DNA from: Algoriphagus yeomjeoni
GTDB taxonomy: Bacteria > Bacteroidota > Bacteroidia > Cytophagales > Cyclobacteriaceae
Reading direction: 5' to 3'
NCBI RefSeq assembly: GCF_003259505.1
Contig: NZ_QLLK01000001.1
Span: 620,001 to 684,000, forward strand
Length of the DNA: 64,000 bases
Part shown: one piece after another, positions 27,931 through 36,916 of the stretch
How the letters are laid out: each line of letters opens with the position of its first letter
Numbering within the stretch: the stretch's first letter is position 1
Notes under the pieces: model-generated
What the model was told of the DNA's origin: nothing
What the model saw: only the letters and a program-made list of their open reading frames with translations
Database searches by the model: none
Position numbers and translations under genes: made by a program

Positions 27931-28797
27931 ATGAGTAAAGTAATTTCCTTTCAGATTCCTAAGTCTGAAAATTCATTTATTCAATACCAGGAAGATCGTG
28001 GAAATCACTTTTACGATAGCCTGCACCAGCATCCCCAAGCTCAATTGACACTAATTGTAGAAGGTAGAGGTCAGCTTTTGGTTGGAGATTATGTTGGAAG
28101 ATTTCAGCCAGGTGATGTGTATTTGCTTGCAGAAAGTATCCCACATGTTTTTCGGAGTGATTCGGATTATTATGAGGATAATGGTACGCTAAAAATCAGA
28201 GGGAACACGTTGTTTTTTGATTTTAAAGCGATGAGTAAGGCTTTCTCGGAAGTAGATGACTTTCATGACCTAGTGCATCTCAATGAAAAAATAGCTGGAT
28301 GTTTTAAAATTACTGGGGAAACGAAGGAAGAGATATCGAAGCTTCTTGCTCGATTTGGAGAGTTTTCGGGATTGACGAGACTAGGTCATTGTATTCATAT
28401 ACTATCATTATTGGACTTTACCTCCAAGGACATGATGCCTTTGAATCAGATCCCAATATTGAAAACAATGACTGAGCGAGATGGTCGTAGAATGGATCAG
28501 GTGATGCGTTTCATTCTTGACAATAGTAAAAGACAGATAAGTTTGGAGGAAGTCGCCGAGCAGGCATATATGAGTAAGGAGGCATTTTGTAGGTTTTTCA
28601 AACTTAGGACCAGAAGAACTTTTACTCAATATGTTCAACAGCTCAGAGTTACTGAAGCCAAGAAATTACTTTTAGAAACAGACTTGAGTATTTCCCAAGT
28701 TTCCTATCAAGTAGGTTTTCAGACTCTATCGCATTTCAATAAGACTTTCAAAAATCTCACCGAAATGACTCCTAAAGATTGGAGAAAACTGGAGTAA
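27931..28797 (+). CDS. AraC family transcriptional regulator (cupin + HTH)
   Basis: This 288-aa protein has an N-terminal cupin (HQHPQAQLTLIVEGRGQLLV, FQPGDVYLLAESIPHVF) and a C-terminal AraC domain (ISLEEVAEQAYMSKEAFCRF, then DLSISQVSYQVGFQTLSHFN and FKNLTEMTPKDWRK). It is divergent from the hydroxyproline genes, so it is the likely activator responding to hydroxyproline or an intermediate. No second target is visible. Confidence 0.9.
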   Translation: MSKVISFQIPKSENSFIQYQEDRGNHFYDSLHQHPQAQLTLIVEGRGQLLVGDYVGRFQPGDVYLLAESIPHVFRSDSDYYEDNGTLKIRGNTLFFDFKAMSKAFSEVDDFHDLVHLNEKIAGCFKITGETKEEISKLLARFGEFSGLTRLGHCIHILSLLDFTSKDMMPLNQIPILKTMTERDGRRMDQVMRFILDNSKRQISLEEVAEQAYMSKEAFCRFFKLRTRRTFTQYVQQLRVTEAKKLLLETDLSISQVSYQVGFQTLSHFNKTFKNLTEMTPKDWRKLE

Positions 28798-29005
28798 AAA
28801 GAGTTCTCCAAAAGGCTCTATTGAGAAGAATTTTCCCCAGAACAGGGTGGCCTGAAGTTTTTTTTGTTGGACATATTCTCCTGTGATTGTTTTGTTAAAA
28901 CCTTTTAAATAACTAATTGAAGGCATTTGGAGTACTTTTTAGTAGCTCTATTTTTTAGTGGCATTTGGTTTGGAAAAACGAAAGAAAAACAAACCAACAG
29001 CAACC

Positions 29006-29539
29006 ATGAAAAAATTAGCATTATCGCTGACACTAATGATGGCAATTGTTGCCAGTTACGCACAAACTACCAGGGAAATCGAAGATATTAATGAAGATAA
29101 CTCCTGGTTAAAACTAGGTCTTAATCTTGGGGTTCCAGTAGCTGATCTCGGTGATTATTCCTCCTTTGCACTAGGGCTTGATGTAGCAGCTCAATTTATG
29201 AGAACTGATAATTATGGAATAGGGGTAGTTTCTGGCTACACTAAATATTTCGCAAAATCTGACGTAGTGGGGGCTCAAGACTTCGGAGCGATTCCTTTGG
29301 GATTGATGTTTAGATATTACCCACAGCCTTCCGGATTCTTTGTAGGAACTGATTTGGGGTACACCTTTTTGACGGGCGATATTGCCAGTGATGGAGGATT
29401 TTATATTCGTCCGCAAGTGGGTTACCACAATTACGATTGGAATATTTTCGCTTTTTATAATCAAGTCTTCACTTCAGCACCTTCATTTGATATTCAGACT
29501 ATTGGAGTAGCTGCGACTTATAATATTAGATTCAAATAA
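29006..29539 (+). CDS. Outer-membrane beta-barrel protein (177 aa)
   Basis: From ATG 29006 a signal peptide MKKLALSLTLMMAIVASYAQ is followed by alternating amphipathic strands (LKLGLNLGVPVADLGDY, FALGLDVAAQFM, YGIGVVSGYTKYF, GFFVGTDLGYTFL) ending VAATYNIRFK with a terminal basic residue. This is an OmpA/PorT-like small barrel layout. An upstream GTG/ATG start (28958) would put 16 charged residues before the signal peptide and was rejected. The small membrane protein gene follows after 13 nt. Confidence 0.8.
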   Translation: MKKLALSLTLMMAIVASYAQTTREIEDINEDNSWLKLGLNLGVPVADLGDYSSFALGLDVAAQFMRTDNYGIGVVSGYTKYFAKSDVVGAQDFGAIPLGLMFRYYPQPSGFFVGTDLGYTFLTGDIASDGGFYIRPQVGYHNYDWNIFAFYNQVFTSAPSFDIQTIGVAATYNIRFK

Positions 29540-29552
29540 AAATTAAATAACC

Positions 29553-29762
29553 ATGAAAAATCAACTCAAAAAGTACTCGAATTCAGTGTTTTTATTCCTC
29601 ATGACCATGTTCTTTACCGTTTCAGCATTTGCTCAGGATGGCGGACTTAACATTGACGTCAATATTGGTAAAAAGGAATGGTACCAACAGCCTTGGGCTT
29701 GGGTAGTAGGAGGAGCTATTTTCATTTTGATTTTGGTAGCACTACTCAGAAAAAAGAAATAA
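29553..29762 (+). CDS. Small exported single-helix protein (69 aa)
   Basis: A signal peptide (SVFLFLMTMFFTVSAFAQ) is followed by DGGLNIDVNIGKKEWYQQPW and one membrane helix (AWVVGGAIFILILVALLRKKK). The mature part would be about 40 aa anchored in the inner membrane. I recall similar short proteins in Cytophagales, without a known function. It is in an operon with the barrel protein and ends at a strong terminator. Confidence 0.7.
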   Translation: MKNQLKKYSNSVFLFLMTMFFTVSAFAQDGGLNIDVNIGKKEWYQQPWAWVVGGAIFILILVALLRKKK

Positions 29763-29764
29763 GT

Positions 29765-29798
29765 AAAAGGGTCGTTTCAATTTTGAAACGACCCTTTT
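29765..29798. terminator. Strong bidirectional terminator
   Basis: AAAAGGGTCGTTTCAA and TTGAAACGACCCTTTT form a perfect 16-bp stem around TT. It lies between convergent genes. Confidence 0.92.
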
Positions 29799-29804
29799 CT
29801 TTTG

Positions 29805-32800
29805 TTATTCGACTTCTACATTGATGGTGTTATCATCAGGGATTCTATCTATTAACTTATTATATGGATCGATTCCAGCTTTTGCCGGCTCACCTTTCAC
29901 TCTAATGGTAAGCGTAGTTTCTCCAGGCTTAAGTTTATATTTTTGGACAAAAAGCGGATTTACCCGATCTTTTCCATCCTCATCCGTATCATCAGCAGCA
30001 AAGATTCCTACATCAATGTAATCACCATCGTACTTAGCGTCAGATTCTTGTCCATCTGAATCAGCGTATAGCTTTTGGGATTTTAATTTGAGCGTTACAT
30101 CATATTCCCCTTCAGCAATTTTTGTGGCCGTGACTTCCTCTGCTTTGTTGTCATAGAGCGTGATTTTATTCCAAGTATCGTCTAAATAGTACATCAAACT
30201 ATCAGGAGTTTTTGCCGCCAGATGTCTATAAAGATCTGAACTGCCAGGGAAAGGTGGAGCTTGCCGCTGACCAAACTCCTTATTGAAGTTGTACAAAGCT
30301 GAGTCAATCGCTTCTTCTCCGATCAAATCCCGGAGGCCATAAAGGATTAAACTGCCTTTATTGTACCACTGATAGGGGCGGTTACAGTTGATAAAGACAT
30401 TTTCCTTTTTACTCTCATTTGATCTTCCTCTCAGATAGTCGTCCAGCTCATCCTTTAGGAATCGTTTCATATTTTCCTTTCCGTATTTACGCTCTGAAAG
30501 AATCAATGCTGAAAATTCTGCTAAAGCTTCTGAAGTTAAATTAGCTCCTCGTGTATAATTAGGAGTGATCTGATGTCCCCACCATTGATGCGCAAGTTCG
30601 TGGGCAGTGACGTAATAGACATAATCAAAACTGTTTGGATCAGAGAAATCAGCGACCCAACCGAAGTCCTCGCTAAAGGGTACCGTATTGGGAAATGATT
30701 GAGCAAAACCGGCATAACGAGGGAATTCCAAAATTCGCATTTGTCGGAATTGGAAGTCTCCATAAGTATCTGAGAAATAGGTCAGACCATCTTTGTATGA
30801 ATTCACAAAGCGATCAAGGTTATATTCATGACCTTTTTGATAATATATTTCAATATCAACTTCTTTTCCAGAGGATAAAGTTGCCTTATCACGAAGCACT
30901 TCATACTCAGCAGATAATACCGAGAAAAAAGACTGAATCGGGGTATCCTGAATGTAATGGAAGTAGCGACGATCACCATCGATCCATTCTTTCTGCAAGT
31001 AACCAGGCGCAATTGCAATCTGGCTCGGCACTGTACTTACTATTGCTTCAAATTGAATCAAATCAGCCTCATCTGAGAATAAAAGGGTGTTCCTACCAAA
31101 AGGATCATCATGTGGAGGTAGATCTTCAGGCTTTTCAGGGAGATCATGTTCTCTTCTTTTCTCATCACTATTAAGTTCACCATCGGCCGAATATCCAATT
31201 TCGGGCATTCCTCCTGCGATAAAACTACCGTTGTAAACCAATTCGCGACCAAACCCTGAATTAGGGAATCCGTCGTTTATGACTTTACTTTTTATTACCA
31301 AGTCAAGTGTATCTCCTGGCAACATGGTGCTAGGCAAAGCCGTGATTTTATACCATTCCCGGTTTGGCTTTTTTCCGAAAACCTGGAATTTAGCCGGTTC
31401 ATAGACTAAAGGAAAACGATAAGGCAAACTTTCGCCTTGGTACAGAATCTCAAAATCCGTCAAGCCAGTACTATTGAAATGAACAGAATCTATGGGTTCA
31501 TTGGTCTTATTCACCATTTGAACTGCAGCCTCGAAATACGCATCACGTTCCATAGGATAGAGATCGGCTTTGAGGTTGACTTTGGTTATTTTAGGTTGGG
31601 GCATAAACTCATATTGCTTCAACTGCTTTTCATAAGCCACTTGTCGAAGCTCTCCTTCATCACTTGTTTGGTAGCTATTTTCGTAAACTAGAGAATTGAA
31701 AATATAAGCTCCAGAGGCGATTCCTATCACTAGGAAAATGTATGCCGCGATGGAGGTTTTCTGAGTCAGGCGACTTTTGGCAGTTTTCAAGGTGTTTTTG
31801 AATGAAATCTCCGTTCCTCTGCTATAGAAAATGCTAAAGAAAAGAATCAAGAACAGGCCAATAGCAGTCCAATAGAGATTGAACCAAAATAGAGGCTCTC
31901 CGAAATGCCCAAGTCCATTCATATCACTCCAACGGTAGCCTGGCTTATAAGAGAAAAAGAATAGGTTGAAGTTATATCCTGCGAAATCCCTGAACACAAT
32001 CATCACCAGCCAAATTCCGATAGCTGCTGCATGACCGGCAAATTTATTGTTGACAACCAAGTGCACTGCAAACACGAGCATCACCATTTGTAGGTAATCT
32101 GGCAAGGAGATCAAGTAGCTATCGACGAGGTAAACTCCCAAATCATAATTGAAATATCCCTTCAGGGTCTGTACTGCCAATCCAACTAGGATTGGAATCG
32201 TTGCCAGCAGTAAGCAGATAATTGCCATTCCCGCAAACTTTGACGCGATCACCGTCCCGTCTTTTACTGGGAAGGTGTCATTAATAACAGAATACCCAGA
32301 GGACTTATCCCGATGCAAGCTTTCTCCGGTGAAAAAGACAATGATGATGAAGACAAAGAGGTTGTAATCAAAGGTTTTATACTCCATTAAAAAAGAAGTG
32401 GATGGGAAATTAGGGACACTATATACTGTGTTTCCTATCCAAAAATCCAGAACCAAAAATACCAAACCACCGAGTAAAATCGATTTGAAATAGATGTCCT
32501 TGAAGATATTTTGAAACTCAATTTTAGAAAGTGTTTTAAAACTGGTCCATTGGTAGTTTCCTGCGAAATTTGCCTTTGCAAGGACTTGTTGAAGCATCGG
32601 AGTTTTCGTTTCTTCTTTTTCTGCTTTTGTTTTTTTCTGTTGGGTTTGGAAGAAATAGGTAAAGCTAAATCGCGCATAGGCAGCTATGAAAAAGAAGATT
32701 CCTACACCGATCCAAAGTAATCGGTTGATCAACAGATTGCCGACTACAGGTAGAATAAAGTTGTTTTGCTCAAAAGGGGTTAAATATCGAGTTTGGAAGT

Positions 32801-33449
32801 TGAAGGTGTTAATCCCAAAAGGATCCATAATCTCCACCAAGTTTTTATTTTCGATATCCTGAGCTAGGAAATTTGCTAGTAGGTAAATAATGAAAACTAC
32901 TATTCCTCCAGAATAAATGGATTTGATATTTCTGGTAAAAACGATGAGCGCAAAGAACAAAGAACCAGCTAACCATAAGTTTGGAAGGGAAAGTGTAATC
33001 CAAGGATGCAAGTAATTGATTAGCAAATTTGGGCCATAGCGAAGCTCATCTGTGCCGAATAAAGGACCTAAAAGCGTGCCTATATAAAAACCGACAAGGC
33101 TTCCGAAGGAGATAAATATCAAAGTCACAAAAGAACCCCAGAATCTCCCCATGAAATAGGCGAATTTGGAGATAGGGTAACTAAAGAGGAACGTGCCAGT
33201 TTTATGCTCAAGGTCACGATAGATGGGCACTCCCATCACTGCAGATGCAATCAAAATTCCGAAAATCGAAATCAGTAGCTGAAGATTTGCAATCACAATT
33301 GGCGCATTATGATATACTTTCTCAGAAGCGGGAGTATTCCCAAATCCCACCAGAAGTAATGGGACTACCAATAGCATCAAGAAATAGATATAGGTCGCGG
33401 GGCGACTGAATCTGTATTTCAGTTCAAAAATGAAAATATCCAAAAACAT
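29805..33449 (-). CDS. ABC-2 permease fused to an M1-type aminopeptidase domain
   Basis: This 1214-aa protein has two ABC-2 type membrane blocks. Block 1 (about residues 15-280) starts FELKYRFSRPATYIYFLMLL; block 2 (about 305-600) follows KTLSKIEFQNIFKDIYFKSI. Then comes a soluble extracytoplasmic region with an M1 gluzincin site, H950-E-L-A-H954 in VTAHELAHQWWGH, and the third ligand in NLTSEALAEF. The usual GAMEN loop is not evident; RYAGFAQSFPN occupies that place. The ATPase gene precedes it by 9 nt. It is probably an export or envelope-processing system with its peptidase on the outer face. The substrate is unknown. Confidence 0.9.
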   Translation of the reverse strand: MFLDIFIFELKYRFSRPATYIYFLMLLVVPLLLVGFGNTPASEKVYHNAPIVIANLQLLISIFGILIASAVMGVPIYRDLEHKTGTFLFSYPISKFAYFMGRFWGSFVTLIFISFGSLVGFYIGTLLGPLFGTDELRYGPNLLINYLHPWITLSLPNLWLAGSLFFALIVFTRNIKSIYSGGIVVFIIYLLANFLAQDIENKNLVEIMDPFGINTFNFQTRYLTPFEQNNFILPVVGNLLINRLLWIGVGIFFFIAAYARFSFTYFFQTQQKKTKAEKEETKTPMLQQVLAKANFAGNYQWTSFKTLSKIEFQNIFKDIYFKSILLGGLVFLVLDFWIGNTVYSVPNFPSTSFLMEYKTFDYNLFVFIIIVFFTGESLHRDKSSGYSVINDTFPVKDGTVIASKFAGMAIICLLLATIPILVGLAVQTLKGYFNYDLGVYLVDSYLISLPDYLQMVMLVFAVHLVVNNKFAGHAAAIGIWLVMIVFRDFAGYNFNLFFFSYKPGYRWSDMNGLGHFGEPLFWFNLYWTAIGLFLILFFSIFYSRGTEISFKNTLKTAKSRLTQKTSIAAYIFLVIGIASGAYIFNSLVYENSYQTSDEGELRQVAYEKQLKQYEFMPQPKITKVNLKADLYPMERDAYFEAAVQMVNKTNEPIDSVHFNSTGLTDFEILYQGESLPYRFPLVYEPAKFQVFGKKPNREWYKITALPSTMLPGDTLDLVIKSKVINDGFPNSGFGRELVYNGSFIAGGMPEIGYSADGELNSDEKRREHDLPEKPEDLPPHDDPFGRNTLLFSDEADLIQFEAIVSTVPSQIAIAPGYLQKEWIDGDRRYFHYIQDTPIQSFFSVLSAEYEVLRDKATLSSGKEVDIEIYYQKGHEYNLDRFVNSYKDGLTYFSDTYGDFQFRQMRILEFPRYAGFAQSFPNTVPFSEDFGWVADFSDPNSFDYVYYVTAHELAHQWWGHQITPNYTRGANLTSEALAEFSALILSERKYGKENMKRFLKDELDDYLRGRSNESKKENVFINCNRPYQWYNKGSLILYGLRDLIGEEAIDSALYNFNKEFGQRQAPPFPGSSDLYRHLAAKTPDSLMYYLDDTWNKITLYDNKAEEVTATKIAEGEYDVTLKLKSQKLYADSDGQESDAKYDGDYIDVGIFAADDTDEDGKDRVNPLFVQKYKLKPGETTLTIRVKGEPAKAGIDPYNKLIDRIPDDNTINVEVE

Positions 33450-33458
33450 AGCTATAGG

Positions 33459-34346
33459 TTATATCGTGATTGGATCTACTTTTTTAGATATATGGCTGAA
33501 GTAAACATCTTCCAAATCAGCTGGAACCGCCTCAAAGCCATTTCCAGGATTTTCATCACTTTCAATTCGTAAGCTCAATTTTCCTTCAAGAAGTTTGGTA
33601 GAGATCACGGAATAGTTCTCACGATATTCTCCCAGATCAGATTTCTCTATGGATTTCTTATAGATTTTTCCATTTACAGCTGCAATGCCCTCAGCAGGTT
33701 TTCCTTGCATCAGTACCTCTCCCTGACAGATTATTGCCATATTTGAGCAGAGCGTATTTACATCTTCAACAATGTGGGTTGACAAAATCACCACCGTGTT
33801 TTCCCCTATTTCCGATAGTAGGTTATAGAAACGATTTCGCTCAGAAGGATCAAGTCCAGCTGTAGGTTCATCTACGATAATTAAAGATGGGCTTCCTACT
33901 AATGCTTGGGCAATCCCAAAACGCTGACGCATACCACCAGAATAGGTTCCAAGCCCTTTTTTGCGATGGGTATAGAGATTCACTTTTTGTAGCAGGCTTT
34001 CCACCAATGCTTTTCTTTCCGATTTCTTTCCAATACCCTTCATTTGAGCGATATGATCAAGCATCACTTCAGCGCTTATTCTAGGATAAAGACCAAAATC
34101 CTGTGGTAAATAACCTAAGCGCTCACGAACTGCTTGTTTGTCATCCAGGACATTGATATTGTCCAACATGATACTTCCTGAGTCTGGATCTTGAAGCGTC
34201 GCAATAGTCCGCATCAGGGTGGATTTTCCAGCTCCATTTGGACCAAGTAGTCCAAACATCCCTTGTGGGATGGTCAAAGAAATGTTGTTCAAAGCCTTTA
34301 CTCCATTCGGATAAGTCTTTGAAAGATTAGTGATGGTTAATTCCAT
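33459..34346 (-). CDS. ABC transporter ATP-binding protein
   Basis: This 295-aa ABC ATPase starts MELTITNLSKTYPNGVKALN. It has Walker A (GPNGAGKST), the Q-loop YLPQDFGLYP, signature YSGGMRQR, Walker B LIIVDEPTAGLDP and the switch His in ILSTHIVEDV. The type matches ABC-2 exporters (CcmA/NatA group). It energises the permease-peptidase fusion encoded 9 nt downstream. The C-terminal 80 residues are a family-specific regulatory extension. Confidence 0.95.
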   Translation of the reverse strand: MELTITNLSKTYPNGVKALNNISLTIPQGMFGLLGPNGAGKSTLMRTIATLQDPDSGSIMLDNINVLDDKQAVRERLGYLPQDFGLYPRISAEVMLDHIAQMKGIGKKSERKALVESLLQKVNLYTHRKKGLGTYSGGMRQRFGIAQALVGSPSLIIVDEPTAGLDPSERNRFYNLLSEIGENTVVILSTHIVEDVNTLCSNMAIICQGEVLMQGKPAEGIAAVNGKIYKKSIEKSDLGEYRENYSVISTKLLEGKLSLRIESDENPGNGFEAVPADLEDVYFSHISKKVDPITI

Positions 34347-34663
34347 AGTAAATGGGGTTTGTGGGGTTGCTTATTCTAGGGCTGAAAAGTGGCCTCAGTC
34401 AGAAAGAGCAATGGTTAAAAATTAATTAAGTAAATCACCTGTCTTAGACTTTCAAGACTATGCTGTTTGGATCAATTTATGAAAAGTCTAAACTCTTGAT
34501 CTGCTTCAATATAAGTAATTGACTACAAATAATTTGTGGGTTTATGTTAAAAATCAATTTTACCGCTGATCAAAGAATTACTGTTCTTAGCCTAGTTGAA
34601 GAAGTGATTTTGAGGAATTAGGCTCAAAACATTTAATTTAAGGTTTTAAATACCTCCTTTCTT
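34347..34663. other. 317-nt divergent intergenic region
   Basis: It separates the leftward ABC genes from the rightward DUF885 gene and must hold both promoters. No open frame, terminator or clear inverted repeat was seen. Confidence 0.5.
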
Positions 34664-36346
34664 ATGAAAAAAATCTTCCTAATTCTATTCTTCTGTTTGA
34701 TGGCTACTTTAGGCTTTTCAACCGAATTAGCCCAAACGATTCAGACCTATCAAGCCGATTATGGGGCATTGCGGAGGCTATACTCCAACTCACTTTCCGA
34801 CGAATATTTTGCCAGAATACAGAAATTCAATCAAGAATATCTCACTAGTCTCGGAAAGATCAACTATAGTTCCCTATCGGAGGATGGTAAAATAGATTAC
34901 GTTCTTTTCAGGAATTATTTGGAAAAGGAACTGGCAGAACTAGCCATAGAAAAAGGTTCTTTTGATGAAATAGCTGGGGTTTTGGTATTTTCCAAGCCAC
35001 TTGAAGAATTTTATCAAGGAAGACGCAGAGCCAAAAAACCTGAACCTCAAAAACTGGCTGCATCTTGGAATGAAGTGTCAAAACAGGTAGATGCCCAACT
35101 TAAGAATCTTGCTTCAACTCCCAAATACAACAGCTGGCAGAAAGCAGATCTTGCAGCCAGTGCTATAGAAGCGATGAGTAGAGCGACTGGGGAAGCGTAT
35201 AATTATTACTTCGACTATGACCCAATGTTCACCTGGTGGATGCCAGAGCCTTGGAAGAAGCTTGATGCGAGTATGAAAGCCTATGCAAAAGGCTTGCGTG
35301 AGCATTATACTAATTCGGTGAAAGATGATGGAAGCGGAATTATCGGGAGACCAATAGGCCGGGATGCCTTGGAAAAGCAATTGGCATTCGAGATGATCGC
35401 TTATAGCCCCGAGGAGTTGATCGCCGAGGCTGAGAAGCAATTTGCTTGGTGTGAGAAAGAAATGCTGAAAGCATCCAATGAACTGGGTTTTGGTGATGAC
35501 TGGAAGGCAGCGCTGGAAATAGTGAAAGAAGCGTATTTCCCAGCAGGAGAATGGCCGGCAGAAGTGATTCGCTTAGCTGAGGAAGCTACTGAATATGTTG
35601 AATCGAATGACTTGGTGACTGTACCTCCTTTGGCAAAGGAGACTTGGAGAACAGTGATGATCTCTGCGGAGCGTCAGCGGATAAGCCCATTCTTTTTGGG
35701 AGGAGAATCCATTCAGATTGCCTATCCAACTTCGGAAATGAGTCATGCCGATAAAATGATGAGTATGCGTGGAAATAACCCGCATTTCTCCAGAGCCACC
35801 GTGCAGCATGAGCTGATTCCGGGACATCATTTGCAGCAATTTATGAATCAGCGGAATATGACGCATAGAAGGATGTTTGGAACGCCGTTTTGGACAGAAG
35901 GCTGGGCGCTGTATTGGGAATTTGTGCTTTGGGATAAGGATTTTCCTCGCGATGCGAAAGATAAAGTAGGAATGCTTTTCTGGAGAATGCATCGTTGTGC
36001 ACGAATTATTTTCTCCCTGAATTACCACCTGGAAAAGATGACTCCACAAGAATGCATTGATCTGCTGGTAGACAAAGTAGGTCATGAGCGTGCCAATGCA
36101 GAGGCTGAAGTGAGAAGATCATTTGAAGGAAACTATGGGCCTTTGTATCAAATCGCCTATATGATTGGAGCCTTGGAGTTTTATGCGATGCGGGGAGAAA
36201 TGGTAGATTCAGGCAAGATGACAGAGAAGGAATTCCACGATTTGATCCTGAGCCAAAATGCCATGCCTGTGGAAATCTTAAGATCAAAAGTGACTGGAAA
36301 TCCGTTGAAAAAAGATCATAAGGCGAGCTGGAGGTTTTTGGATTGA
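34664..36346 (+). CDS. DUF885 family secreted metallopeptidase-like protein
   Basis: A signal peptide (MKKIFLILFFCLMATLGFS) is followed by a mostly helical 540-residue body. The zinc-type motif HELIPGHHLQQF is followed by EGWALYWE about 30 residues later, the HExxxH-E pattern of DUF885 proteins (a distant thermolysin-clan relative). FFLGGESIQIAYPT and NAMPVEILRSKVTGNPL are further family features. It is probably periplasmic. The catalytic activity of the family is little characterised. Confidence 0.88.
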   Translation: MKKIFLILFFCLMATLGFSTELAQTIQTYQADYGALRRLYSNSLSDEYFARIQKFNQEYLTSLGKINYSSLSEDGKIDYVLFRNYLEKELAELAIEKGSFDEIAGVLVFSKPLEEFYQGRRRAKKPEPQKLAASWNEVSKQVDAQLKNLASTPKYNSWQKADLAASAIEAMSRATGEAYNYYFDYDPMFTWWMPEPWKKLDASMKAYAKGLREHYTNSVKDDGSGIIGRPIGRDALEKQLAFEMIAYSPEELIAEAEKQFAWCEKEMLKASNELGFGDDWKAALEIVKEAYFPAGEWPAEVIRLAEEATEYVESNDLVTVPPLAKETWRTVMISAERQRISPFFLGGESIQIAYPTSEMSHADKMMSMRGNNPHFSRATVQHELIPGHHLQQFMNQRNMTHRRMFGTPFWTEGWALYWEFVLWDKDFPRDAKDKVGMLFWRMHRCARIIFSLNYHLEKMTPQECIDLLVDKVGHERANAEAEVRRSFEGNYGPLYQIAYMIGALEFYAMRGEMVDSGKMTEKEFHDLILSQNAMPVEILRSKVTGNPLKKDHKASWRFLD

Positions 36347-36407
36347 GCGGGTTTCAAGCATGCAGAGATTTTAATATCTTTAGTAAAGTTTTAAAATAGT
36401 GAGATTT

Positions 36408-36581
36408 ATGAAAAAGGACAAAGCCATAGAAGTCTTAAATGAGTTGCCTGGAGAGTTTGATATAGAGGTATTGATTGAGCGACTTATTTTTATTGAGAAG
36501 GTTGAAGCAGGCCTAGAGCAGATCAAGGAAGGTAAAATTATACCTCATGAGGCTGTCAAGGATATTTCCCAAAAGTGGTAA
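36408..36581 (+). CDS. Antitoxin-like small protein (57 aa)
   Basis: MKKDKAIEVLNELPGEFDIE starts a short acidic helical protein ending EAVKDISQKW. The ATG at 36408 is preferred to the GTG at 36399. It overlaps the toxin gene by 7 nt, as is common for ParDE/RelBE pairs. The pattern IEVLIERLIFIEKVEAGLEQI is like small antitoxins of RelE/ParE pairs in Bacteroidota, from memory. Confidence 0.78.
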   Translation: MKKDKAIEVLNELPGEFDIEVLIERLIFIEKVEAGLEQIKEGKIIPHEAVKDISQKW

Positions 36582-36862
36582 AGCTTATTTGGACTGAGCT
36601 TGCTATGGAGGATTTGCACCAAATCCATGAGTATATAGCAAGAGGCTCTGAAAAGTATGCTAAAAGACAGGTTGCAAAAATCATTAAAAAATCGGAGCAA
36701 GCCCAAAACCAACCCTTTTCTGGCAAGGTTGTGCCAGAATTCTCAGATCAAACTATACTAGAGTTACTTGAAGGTAATTATAGGATGGTTTACAGGATTG
36801 CTGAAGGGGTAGTTTATATAGTCCGAATTCACCATTCAGCACGACTGTTACTAGAAATATAG
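36575..36862 (+). CDS. RelE/ParE family toxin
   Basis: This 95-aa protein begins at a GTG (36575) inside the antitoxin's last codons. It has LIWTELAMEDLHQIHEYIAR (typical ParE helix), a middle SGKVVPEF, then LLEGNYRMVYRIAEGVVYIVRIHHSARLL, where ParE/RelE toxins have Y-R-x-x-Y and an R/H near the end. ParE poisons gyrase while RelE cuts ribosome-bound mRNA; the W..A..DL..I..YI start favours ParE. It is intact, and a terminator follows 3 nt later. Confidence 0.88.
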   Translation: MVKLIWTELAMEDLHQIHEYIARGSEKYAKRQVAKIIKKSEQAQNQPFSGKVVPEFSDQTILELLEGNYRMVYRIAEGVVYIVRIHHSARLLLEI

Positions 36863-36864
36863 GC

Positions 36865-36896
36865 AAAAAAGGAGCCCGAAACCGGACTCCTTTTTT
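36865..36896 (+). terminator. Rho-independent terminator of the ParDE-like pair
   Basis: AAAAAAGGAG-CCCG pairs with CGGA-CTCCTTTTTT with one internal mismatch, ending in six T's. Confidence 0.82.
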
Positions 36897-36916
36897 CAAC
36901 TATAAAACCATTAATC

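Noticed and set aside
28798..28850. Weak hairpin after the AraC regulator as a terminator
   Set aside because: Only a 5-6 bp stem with a long loop and no T-tract.
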